Assembly: GCA_015522885.1 (NCBI GenBank)
Contig: WALJ01000168.1
Coordinates: forward strand, 1-5,895
Direction of reading: 5' to 3'
Length of the DNA stretch: 5,895 bases
Origin: Thermoplasmata archaeon
Lineage (GTDB): Archaea; Thermoplasmatota; Thermoplasmata; WALJ01
The notes under the pieces are model-generated. The model ran no database searches. It was not told where the DNA came from and saw only the letters and a program-made list of their open reading frames with translations. The first letter of the stretch is position 1. Every line of letters begins with the position of its first letter. The translations under genes and the position numbers were made by a program. Below, one piece after another: positions 1-5,165 of this stretch.

Positions 1-318
1 AAGGCAAAGGGAAACTGGAGATACATAACGGAAAACGGGAAGATCGGGATAAGAGTTCCAGATAACCGCACCGCCCTCGAACTCCTTGAGAACTGCGGAC
101 CCTTGATTTCGACGAGCGCAAACATACACGGAGATGAACCTGTAAATGAAATCGAAGGGATAAAGGGGTTGTTCGGGGATTCCGTAATCTATATCGAAGG
201 AGAGGAACCGAAATACGGGGAACCGTCAACGATAATCGACATCACCGAGGGATTGAAAATCATAAGAAAGGGTGCGATGAGCGTGGAGAAGATAAGAAGA
301 GCGCTCTCCGAAAAATAG
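1..318 (+). CDS. tsaC: L-threonylcarbamoyladenylate synthase, TsaC/YrdC family (5'-truncated by window edge)
   Basis: This is the C-terminal 105 residues of a TsaC/Sua5/YrdC-family protein. The family makes threonylcarbamoyl-AMP from threonine, bicarbonate and ATP, the first step of t6A37 modification of ANN-decoding tRNAs in the cytoplasm. Frame 1 is open from base 1 to the TAG at 316-318. It shows the family's IGIRVPDN segment, then STSANIHGDEP, which carries the conserved Ser and Asn of the STSAN nucleotide-site motif. After that come GEPSTIIDIT and IIRKGAMS, the usual end of the YrdC domain. The protein stops there, so the extra C-terminal Sua5 domain of many archaeal homologues is absent and this is the short form. 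The N-terminal KxR half of the active site lies outside the window. A TTG at 103 is internal and not a start. The last nine bases, including the stop codon, belong to a 50-bp direct repeat. Confidence 0.9.
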   Translation, partial: KAKGNWRYITENGKIGIRVPDNRTALELLENCGPLISTSANIHGDEPVNEIEGIKGLFGDSVIYIEGEEPKYGEPSTIIDITEGLKIIRKGAMSVEKIRRALSEK

Positions 319-359
319 AAAGAGTGTCCCCGCATACACGGACGGTTTCAGGCAAAAGT
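310..359 (+). repeat. 50-bp direct repeat, left copy (flanks ATPase gene)
   Basis: Bases 310-359 match 1624-1673 at 49 of 50 positions; the only difference is C339 versus G1653. The copy starts inside the last codons of tsaC, includes its TAG stop, and ends at the edge of the perfect palindrome of the ATPase promoter. It contains GTGTCC-N10-GGACGG (324-345), a degenerate version of that palindrome with the same 10-nt spacing. The origin is unknown: duplicated target, attachment-site-like core, or remnant of a tandem duplication. Confidence 0.9.
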
Positions 360-388
360 GTCCTCTCATGTAAGGACACCTTTATATA
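358..388 (+). promoter_or_regulatory. Promoter of the AAA ATPase gene: palindromic operator candidate plus TATA box
   Basis: A perfect inverted repeat, GTGTCC (358-363) and GGACAC (374-379) with 10 nt between, sits directly against a strong archaeal TATA box, TTTATATA at 381-388. The right arm covers the position where the TFB recognition element would lie, so a bound protein would block initiation. The TATA centre is about 26 nt upstream of the ATG, so the transcript should start at or close to the start codon. The operator role is inference from position and symmetry. Confidence 0.65.
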
Positions 389-400
389 CTAGCACTTTTT

Positions 401-406
401 AAGGAG
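401..406 (+). promoter_or_regulatory. Shine-Dalgarno-like site of the ATPase gene
   Basis: AAGGAG lies 4 nt before the ATG at 411 and complements the 16S 3' end encoded in this window (CACCTCCT). The spacing is short, and the TATA box predicts a start site so near the ATG that the site may be only partly transcribed. It still supports ATG 411 as the start. Confidence 0.5.
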
Positions 407-410
407 ATAT

Positions 411-1607
411 ATGGAAGAGATACTTTACAGGTCGAACCCATGGTGGACCGGAGAATTCGAGGCTCCGGGGGTAGAAAGAAAGGAGTATCTCCCGTTGCTC
501 CACAATCTCAGGGATTCGAAGGACATCGTACTGATGACCGGCCTCAGAAGGGTAGGGAAAACAACGCTCATGTACCAGCTCATAGGGAGATTGCTTGAAA
601 CCGTGGAAAGCAGGAGGATATTCTATGTTTCTCTGGATAATATCGCCCTAAAAGACCACAGTATCCTTGAAATAGTTGATGAGTACAGAAAGATACATTC
701 TCTCGGGCACGCTGATTTCGTCTATCTGTTCCTCGATGAAGTCCACACGAAGGAGGACTATGAGATTCAGCTGAAAAACATATACGATATGGGAAATGCA
801 AAGATATACGCATCGGGCTCCGCAAGTCTCGACATAATCATGAAAAGCCCGTATCTGACGGGGAGGCAGAGGCTGATAAGGGTCTCGCCGCTGAATTTCA
901 GGGAATTTCTCATCTTCAAAGGAAAAAACATATCTCCGGCGGATTCCCATCTTTATCCGTCTCTGGCCGAAGAGTACGCCATCACCGGAGGGATGCCCGA
1001 GTATGTGAAAACAGGGGATATGAATTACCTTCAGTCGCTTCTGGATACGATAATCTACAGAGATGTTGCCGGAGCCCATGGAATAAGAAATCCGGAAAAA
1101 CTCACGGATACCCTGTCTTTCATCGCTCAGAGCGTAGGCTCTCCGATGAGCGTGAGAAAGATATCCAGAGTTCTCGGAATCTCGAAGGACGATGTGAGCA
1201 GGATAATTTCCCTGTTCACGGAGGCTAACCTCCTTCATCCGATAGAGCGTGAGGGGAAGATATCCGAAAGAAAGGCATCTCCCCGGAAGATTTTCCTCGC
1301 CGATACCGGCTTCTTCTGCGTTCTGACAGAAAAAGTGAATCTCGGAGCAATAGTCGAGAATCTCGTATATCTGAAACTCAGAAAGAACGGAGAACTGCGA
1401 TATCACCGCTCATCCGATTTCGAGGTGGATTTCGTGAGAAAGGGAAATGCGTGGGAATCAAAATACAGGGATGACACGGATGACAGCGATATACGGAACA
1501 TGAAAGCCCTGAAAGGATACCGCTCGAAGATAATGATAACGAAAACAAGGGAGGAAAAGATGGACGGCATCGAACTGCTCCCTCTCTGGAAGTTCCTGCT
1601 GGAATAA
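411..1607 (+). CDS. Archaeal-type AAA ATPase with DUF4143-like C-terminal domain
   Basis: This 398-residue protein belongs to the AAA_14/DUF4143 ATPases, a widespread and often duplicated family in archaea and bacteria whose cellular role is not established. Residues 1-35 are a leader. The Walker A motif is GLRRVGKTT (44-52). Walker B is FLDEVH (107-112, with D109 and E110), followed by a sensor-1-like ASGSAS (134-139) and TGR (150-152). Residues about 245-283 look like a winged helix (SVRKISRVLGISKDDVSRI). The C-terminal part has E316, FEVDF (337-341, with D340) and ESK (349-351), the spacing of a PD-(D/E)XK nuclease-like fold as reported for DUF4143. The length is normal and the gene is intact. 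It stands alone, with its own palindromic promoter and 50-bp direct repeats on both sides, and no recombinase is visible. Family assignment is firm; nuclease activity is inference. Confidence 0.92.
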   Translation: MEEILYRSNPWWTGEFEAPGVERKEYLPLLHNLRDSKDIVLMTGLRRVGKTTLMYQLIGRLLETVESRRIFYVSLDNIALKDHSILEIVDEYRKIHSLGHADFVYLFLDEVHTKEDYEIQLKNIYDMGNAKIYASGSASLDIIMKSPYLTGRQRLIRVSPLNFREFLIFKGKNISPADSHLYPSLAEEYAITGGMPEYVKTGDMNYLQSLLDTIIYRDVAGAHGIRNPEKLTDTLSFIAQSVGSPMSVRKISRVLGISKDDVSRIISLFTEANLLHPIEREGKISERKASPRKIFLADTGFFCVLTEKVNLGAIVENLVYLKLRKNGELRYHRSSDFEVDFVRKGNAWESKYRDDTDDSDIRNMKALKGYRSKIMITKTREEKMDGIELLPLWKFLLE

Positions 1608-1623
1608 GTGGCAATCATCGAAT

Positions 1624-1673
1624 GAAAAATAGAAAGAGTGTCCCCGCATACAGGGACGGTTTCAGGCAAAAGT
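1624..1673 (+). repeat. 50-bp direct repeat, right copy
   Basis: This is the second copy of the repeat at 310-359, starting 17 nt after the ATPase stop codon. It retains the GAAAAATAG that forms the end of tsaC in the left copy, although no reading frame uses it here. The single change, G1653, makes the inner inverted repeat perfect (GTCCC-N8-GGGAC, 1640-1657). The promoter palindrome and TTTATATA that follow the left copy are absent; a C-rich run (1674-1680) and CATATAATAAAA follow instead. Confidence 0.9.
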
Positions 1674-1717
1674 CCCCCCCATCCCCCATATAATAAAACA
1701 TTGCTACGAAGAAACAT

Positions 1718-1927
1718 TCATTTCATTTCCACCGCTTTTCTGAACTCCTCGAAGGAATGGGTTCTGCTCTCTCTGATGTCCCTTTCTCCTCTCTTGATGG
1801 ATTCCGTCAAGTCTCCGTCCAGAAGTATCTCCAGCTCCTCCAGAATCGCATCCATATCGTCCCTGAGCTCGGAGACTTTCTCCGCTATATCCGCAAGGCT
1901 CTTTCTCCCTATCCGAAGTGCTTCCAT
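1718..1927 (-). CDS. Small antitoxin-like protein (RelB-like), apparently orphan
   Basis: This is a 69-residue charged, helical protein. Residues 9-36 have a heptad-like pattern suited to a short coiled coil. The tail, ESIKRGERDIRESRTHSFEEF (about 42-62), resembles the 'xxIkeGxxDIkaGr...sfeE' end of small archaeal RelB-type antitoxins that wrap around RelE-type toxins. I recognise this by pattern only, without a family match. The ATG at 1927 is supported by a TATA-like box about 23 nt upstream, which implies a leaderless mRNA; there is no Shine-Dalgarno site. An in-frame stop lies eight codons upstream. No toxin reading frame is present on either side: downstream are the repeat and the convergent ATPase gene, upstream the end of nikR. 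It could also be an unrelated small helical protein. Confidence 0.6.
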   Translation of the reverse strand: MEALRIGRKSLADIAEKVSELRDDMDAILEELEILLDGDLTESIKRGERDIRESRTHSFEEFRKAVEMK

Positions 1928-1946
1928 TATTGGAATAGAGATTTCC

Positions 1947-1954
1947 GTTTATAG
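1947..1954 (-). promoter_or_regulatory. TATA-like box of the antitoxin-like gene
   Basis: Read on the minus strand the bases are CTATAAAC, centred about 23 nt before the ATG at 1927. This places transcription initiation at or near the start codon. The box overlaps one arm of a 9-bp inverted repeat (1949-1957 and 1989-1997). Confidence 0.45.
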
Positions 1955-1997
1955 TCGGAGACATGACCTTCTAAAGTAATAATGTCGACGACTATAA
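1949..1997. repeat. 9-bp perfect inverted repeat with 31-nt spacer
   Basis: TTATAGTCG at 1949-1957 is the exact reverse complement of CGACTATAA at 1989-1997. The left arm is part of the antitoxin-gene TATA box. The right arm lies just after the nikR stop codon, viewed in the direction of nikR transcription. It could be an operator pair, a pair of diverging promoter elements, or a stem in the nikR 3' untranslated region. Confidence 0.6.
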
Positions 1998-2000
1998 TTT

Positions 2001-2390
2001 CTAAACCTCGCATGCGCTCTTCACGAATTTTACCACCTTCACACCCTGCAGTCCCCTGAACTCCTTCAACAGTTCCCTTATTCGCTCTCCGGTCGATTTT
2101 ATGACATATACTTCCAAACAGTTCACAGGGTCTATGTGGGTGTGCAGCATGGTGGCTATCTCTTTGTACCTGTGCTGTATCTTCATGAGTTCGTATTTCT
2201 TGACATCCCTGCCGTAGAGAAGCGTGATGACCGCTATGCTCTTGCATTCACCGGAATTCCACCCGTAGTCCGTTATGAACGTCCTTACGAGCTCTCTCAT
2301 GGCTTCCGACCTCGTGGAATAGCCTTTCGTCTTTATGGCCTCGTCGAACCTCTTCAGAAGCTCGTCGTCAATGGACATGCTCACTATCAT
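2001..2390 (-). CDS. nikR: NikR-like nickel/metal-responsive ribbon-helix-helix regulator
   Basis: This 129-residue DNA-binding metal sensor of the NikR family would act as a tetramer in the cytoplasm, binding palindromic operators when loaded with metal. Residues 1-42 are the ribbon-helix-helix domain, including the family's GYSTRSEAMRELVR (23-36). Residues about 50-125 are the ACT-like metal-binding domain. The square-planar Ni ligands of E. coli NikR (H76, H87, H89, C95) have counterparts H73, H83, H85 and C91, in IQH and LHTHIDPVNCLEV. The stretch between the first and second His is one residue shorter than in the E. coli and Pyrococcus proteins as I recall them. The gene is divergent from a ZnuABC-type importer, 84 bp away, which makes that importer its likely target. 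An archaeal TATA box at 2414-2421 and no Shine-Dalgarno site suggest a leaderless mRNA starting at ATG 2390. Metal identity is unproven. Confidence 0.85.
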   Translation of the reverse strand: MIVSMSIDDELLKRFDEAIKTKGYSTRSEAMRELVRTFITDYGWNSGECKSIAVITLLYGRDVKKYELMKIQHRYKEIATMLHTHIDPVNCLEVYVIKSTGERIRELLKEFRGLQGVKVVKFVKSACEV

Positions 2391-2413
2391 GTTATTAAGG
2401 AAAGTGCTTCTCC

Positions 2414-2428
2414 TAAATAAACTTTATT
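2414..2428 (-). promoter_or_regulatory. nikR promoter TATA box overlapping a 13-bp palindrome
   Basis: On the minus strand TTTATTTA (2421-2414) is centred about 27 nt before the nikR ATG. It overlaps a perfect odd palindrome, AATAAA-C-TTTATT, at 2416-2428. The palindrome is a candidate operator for autoregulation, but AT-rich symmetry arises easily by chance. Confidence 0.5.
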
Positions 2429-2442
2429 AAGACACAGGTAAG

Positions 2443-2451
2443 TTTTAAATA
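2443..2451 (+). promoter_or_regulatory. Promoter TATA box of the metal importer operon
   Basis: TTTTAAATA lies about 28 nt before the ATG at 2475, consistent with a leaderless mRNA; no Shine-Dalgarno site precedes that ATG. Just upstream, AACTT (2420-2424) and AAGTT (2440-2444) form an inverted pair with a 15-nt gap, similar in span to NikR operators though weak in sequence. A second TTTTAAAT at 2466-2473 is too near the ATG to be the TATA box. Confidence 0.5.
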
Positions 2452-2474
2452 AGAGTTGCCCGCCATTTTAAATC

Positions 2475-3479
2475 ATGGAACCGAGACCGAGCATCGCCCT
2501 GCTGTTCGTGTTCGTAACACTCTTCGCACTTGCATCTCCCGCCATTGCCGCAGATGGCACCGTAGATGTCGTTGTTACAATAAATGTCCTCGAAGATATG
2601 GTAAACCAGATTGGGGGTGAGCATGTGAGCGTGAAAAGTCTGGTCACGGGGCTTGAGAACCCGCACACGTATTCCACCAGCGCCGAAGACAGGACTTCCG
2701 TGGAAAATGCGGATCTCTTCGTAGAGATGGGGATGGGACTGGAACCGTGGGCCGGAGACCTGACCGTTGATTTACCGGCGGAAAAAATACTTGTGGCATC
2801 GGATGGGTGCGTGAAAATAGGGGACAACCCTCATGTGTGGATGGACCCTGAAAACGGAAAGATTATCGCGGGAGAGATTGCGAGCGCTCTTCAAAAAATC
2901 GACCCGAACAACGCGGGAGATTACCGGCAAAATCTGGCGGTGTATCTGGAAAAACTCAACTCCACGGAGAGAAGGATAGGGGAGATGCTCTCTTCTTATT
3001 CGGGTAACGGCGTGATAACCCAGACACCTGCGTTCTCCTATTTTCTGAGCCGCTTCAATATAAGCGAGGTGGATACCGTGTCCGCGGGTCCGGGAAAAGT
3101 ACCTGATACCGGTGATGTCATGCGCATGGAAGAGGAGATAAAGAGCGGAAAAGCCGATGTTGTCATCGCGATGGCTCAGGTAAATCTGCCGGTGATATAC
3201 CAGATATCCTCCGATACCGGAGCACCTGTGGTAACCGGAACCCCGCTTCTGGGTGTAATGGGGATAAACACCTACGAAGACCTTCTGTTGTACAATGCTC
3301 AGGCGCTCTCCTCGGGTCTGAGAAATGCCGAGAATCAGAAAAACATCAACATGATGAACTCGAAGATAGATTCGGTGAATTCCCAGATAGGCCTGCTTTC
3401 CATCGGATTTCTGGCACTTCTGGTGCTTTCCGTTATCGAGACGTACGAGATACTGAAGATGCGGAGGGGGGACTGGTGA
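2475..3479 (+). CDS. Metal ABC transporter substrate-binding protein, ZnuA/MntA/TroA-like, membrane-anchored
   Basis: This 334-residue cluster A-I binding protein captures a metal ion outside the membrane and delivers it to the permease encoded downstream. Residues 1-26 are a signal peptide with likely cleavage after AIA. Residues about 305-324 are a C-terminal membrane helix followed by a basic tail (KMRRGDW), so the protein is probably anchored there rather than by a lipid; there is no lipobox Cys. Family landmarks are ENPHTY (H64), MGMGLEPW (85-92) and NPHVWMDP (H120). The third ligand position, normally His or Glu in the 'sHdAFgYf' motif, is Thr184 in TQTPAFSYF. The fourth, normally Asp in 'DPLG', is Thr256 in TPLLG. 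The His-rich loop of zinc-specific ZnuA is absent. Family membership is clear, but the ion cannot be assigned. The stop overlaps the GTG start of the ATPase gene. Confidence 0.9.
   Translation: MEPRPSIALLFVFVTLFALASPAIAADGTVDVVVTINVLEDMVNQIGGEHVSVKSLVTGLENPHTYSTSAEDRTSVENADLFVEMGMGLEPWAGDLTVDLPAEKILVASDGCVKIGDNPHVWMDPENGKIIAGEIASALQKIDPNNAGDYRQNLAVYLEKLNSTERRIGEMLSSYSGNGVITQTPAFSYFLSRFNISEVDTVSAGPGKVPDTGDVMRMEEEIKSGKADVVIAMAQVNLPVIYQISSDTGAPVVTGTPLLGVMGINTYEDLLLYNAQALSSGLRNAENQKNINMMNSKIDSVNSQIGLLSIGFLALLVLSVIETYEILKMRRGDW
3463..3467 (+). promoter_or_regulatory. Shine-Dalgarno site deciding the GTG start of the ABC ATPase gene
   Basis: GGAGG within GCGGAGGGGGG lies 8 nt before the GTG at 3476 and complements the anti-Shine-Dalgarno CACCTCCT encoded by the 16S gene here. 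It supports GTG 3476 as start even though it overlaps the preceding stop (GTGA). Unlike the first genes of transcripts in this window, this internal operon gene uses a classical ribosome binding site. Confidence 0.7.
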
Positions 3480-4258
3480 GCGCCATAGAATTTTGTAATG
3501 TCGCGGTCGAATACGAGGACAAAATGGTTCTGAATCACATGAACTTTGATATCGAAGAAGGCGAGTTCATCGGAATAATCGGTTCCAACGGCTCCGGAAA
3601 GACAACGCTTCTGAAGGCGCTGCTCGGCATGGTGAGGCCGACGGAAGGCCATATTAATGTCTTCGGAAAGGAGCTTTTCTCGCATCTGACCGAGATAAGA
3701 AAGAAAATGGGCTATGTCCCTCAGAAGACATACATGAACCCGAAGATGCCTGTTCTGGCGAAAGAGGTTGTTCTTATGGGTCGGTACGGGCAGATAGGGC
3801 TGTTGAAACGCCCGAAAAGAGCGGATTACGAGGCCGCAAAAAGGGCACTTCGAGATGTGGAAATGTATGAGATGAGGAACGAACCCTTCGGTCATCTTTC
3901 CGGCGGGCAGCAGCAGAGGATATACATAGCAAGAGCTCTGGTTCAGGAGCCCGAGATACTGCTTCTGGACGAGCCCACCACAGGGCTGGATGTCAAATCT
4001 CAGGAGAACATAGTGAGACTCATAGACAGACTACACAGAGAAAAGGGTCTCACCATTCTTTTTGTGACCCACGATGTCAATTCCATATCGTCCGTTGCGG
4101 ACAGAATAATGTATCTCAAAGGAAAAGTCGTGGCTTTCGGCCCGTTCTCCGAGGTCTGCAGGCAGGATATCCTTGAAAACGTATACTCGGTTCCGGTGAG
4201 GATAGTCGAATCCGAAGGAAAACCCTGCGTCATAGTGAGTGACCATCATGTTCACTGA
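3476..4258 (+). CDS. Metal ABC transporter ATP-binding protein, ZnuC/MntB-like
   Basis: This 260-residue ATPase subunit powers the importer from the cytoplasmic side of the membrane. All nucleotide-binding elements are intact: Walker A GSNGSGKT (36-43), Q-loop Gln83 in YVPQK, signature LSGGQ (141-145), Walker B ILLLDEP (161-167, catalytic E166), and switch His199 in VTHD. The segment MNPKMPVLAKEVVLMGRYG (87-105) is typical of the ZnuC/MntB/TroB branch. The tail beyond residue 225 (VYSVPVRIVESEG, ending DHHVH) is short and His-containing. The GTG start overlaps the binding-protein stop by 3 bases (TGA at 3477-3479), and the 3' end overlaps the permease start, so the three genes are translationally coupled. 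Metal specificity is set by the partners. Confidence 0.95.
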   Translation: MSAIEFCNVAVEYEDKMVLNHMNFDIEEGEFIGIIGSNGSGKTTLLKALLGMVRPTEGHINVFGKELFSHLTEIRKKMGYVPQKTYMNPKMPVLAKEVVLMGRYGQIGLLKRPKRADYEAAKRALRDVEMYEMRNEPFGHLSGGQQQRIYIARALVQEPEILLLDEPTTGLDVKSQENIVRLIDRLHREKGLTILFVTHDVNSISSVADRIMYLKGKVVAFGPFSEVCRQDILENVYSVPVRIVESEGKPCVIVSDHHVH

Positions 4259-5111
4259 CATCTTTTCATACCCGTTTATGCAGAGAGCGCTCATCTCCGC
4301 TGTTCTCACGGCATTGGCCTGCGGAATAGTCGGTATATTCGTCGTTATGCGCGGCCTCTCGTTCATGGGTGCGGGCATCGCACACTCCGCGTTCGCAGGT
4401 GCGGTATTCGGGATACTTGTAGGAATTAACCCTCTCTTGATGGGGCTCCTGTTCTCTCTCGCTATGAGTTTCGGAGTCGGCTACACAACCAGAAAAGGAC
4501 ATCTGAGAGAGGATGTCTCCATAGGAATGCTCTTCTCTTTCATGATGGCTCTGGCGATAGTATTTATAAAATTGATTCCGGGGTACAATTCGGAGGCTTA
4601 TTCCTATCTCTTCGGAGATGTACTGGGAACCACATGGGATTCCATGATTCTCATTACATTGATGGCGATACTCGTTATAGCTGTTTCATTCCTTTTCTTC
4701 AAAGAGTTTCAGGCAATAATATTCGACGAGGACATGGCTCTGGCTATGGGTCTGCCTGTTTCCCTCATATTTTACGTTCTCCTGTCTCTTATTGCGATAA
4801 CGATAGTATCCTCAATGAGCACTGTGGGTGCCATACTCGTTTTCGCCCTGATAACAGCGCCGGCCGCCGCCGCTCACCAGATAACCCATAAAATAGGGAA
4901 TATGCTCCTCATTTCCGTAGCTTTTGCGGAAATATCCGCTGTCGGCGGTGTGGTAAGCTCCGGTTTCTTCACCTTTCTGCCCCCGGGCTCTCTGATAGTA
5001 TTCTACTCTGTCTCGATATTCTTCATAACAATGTATGTGTCTCCGAAAAGAAAGAGGCTGAGGCACAGCGAAAAAAGATACGGAGAAGCGATAGACGATA
5101 CGAGTAAATGA
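4248..5111 (+). CDS. Metal ABC transporter permease, ZnuB/MntC-like (ABC-3 family)
   Basis: This 287-residue membrane subunit forms the translocation channel of the importer. It is hydrophobic, with about eight membrane segments (around 15-35, 41-60, 62-80, 91-111, 132-151, 171-190, 193-210 and 219-262, the last probably two). Family landmarks are FSYPFMQRAL at the N-terminus, LSFMGAGIAHSAF (37-49), SYLFGDVLG (119-127), the coupling-loop segment MALAMGLP (163-170) that contacts the ATPase, and VGAILVFALITAPAAAA (193-209). The C-terminal tail is basic and cytosolic. I chose ATG 4248 because homologues begin at this point; a GTG three codons upstream (4239) is possible. The start overlaps the ATPase stop by 11 bases. 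The gene ends 54 bp from the 3' end of a convergent 16S gene. Confidence 0.93.
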   Translation: MFTDIFSYPFMQRALISAVLTALACGIVGIFVVMRGLSFMGAGIAHSAFAGAVFGILVGINPLLMGLLFSLAMSFGVGYTTRKGHLREDVSIGMLFSFMMALAIVFIKLIPGYNSEAYSYLFGDVLGTTWDSMILITLMAILVIAVSFLFFKEFQAIIFDEDMALAMGLPVSLIFYVLLSLIAITIVSSMSTVGAILVFALITAPAAAAHQITHKIGNMLLISVAFAEISAVGGVVSSGFFTFLPPGSLIVFYSVSIFFITMYVSPKRKRLRHSEKRYGEAIDDTSK

Positions 5112-5150
5112 ATTCTGCGTTCGATGAGAGATTTAGGTGCTCAATAGCCG

Positions 5151-5165
5151 CTTTTTTTATTTCTT
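5151..5165 (+). terminator. T-rich terminator of the metal importer operon
   Basis: CTTTTTTTATTTCTT contains a T7 run at 5152-5158, 40 nt after the permease stop codon. Archaeal RNA polymerase terminates at such tracts without a hairpin, and none is evident. The tract ends directly at the 16S 3' terminus and so would protect the rRNA gene from antisense read-through. Confidence 0.6.

Noticed and set aside
103..318. A 71-codon frame starting at TTG 103 as a separate small gene
   Set aside because: The same frame is open from base 1 and reads as continuous TsaC-family sequence upstream of 103; the TTG is an internal leucine codon.
648..1406. A 252-codon minus-strand frame
   Set aside because: It lies antisense within the ATPase gene, whose motifs are intact, and its translation shows no recognisable domain and an irregular composition.
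310..1673. Repeats as a CRISPR array
   Set aside because: There are only two copies, 1314 bp apart, with a protein gene between and no regular spacers.
310..1673. A classical insertion sequence
   Set aside because: The ends are direct, not inverted, repeats; the single gene is an AAA ATPase without transposase motifs; and the repeat is far longer than a usual target duplication.
1704..1964. An 86-codon minus-strand frame overlapping the antitoxin-like gene
   Set aside because: Its composition is irregular, rich in Gly, Ser and Arg, whereas the 69-codon frame has a coherent helical antitoxin-like pattern and a TATA box at the right distance.
2136..2420. A 94-codon plus-strand frame
   Set aside because: It is antisense to nikR, whose domain structure and metal ligands are clear.
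3335..3895. A 186-codon minus-strand frame
   Set aside because: It is antisense to the binding-protein and ABC ATPase genes, spans their junction, and shows no family features.
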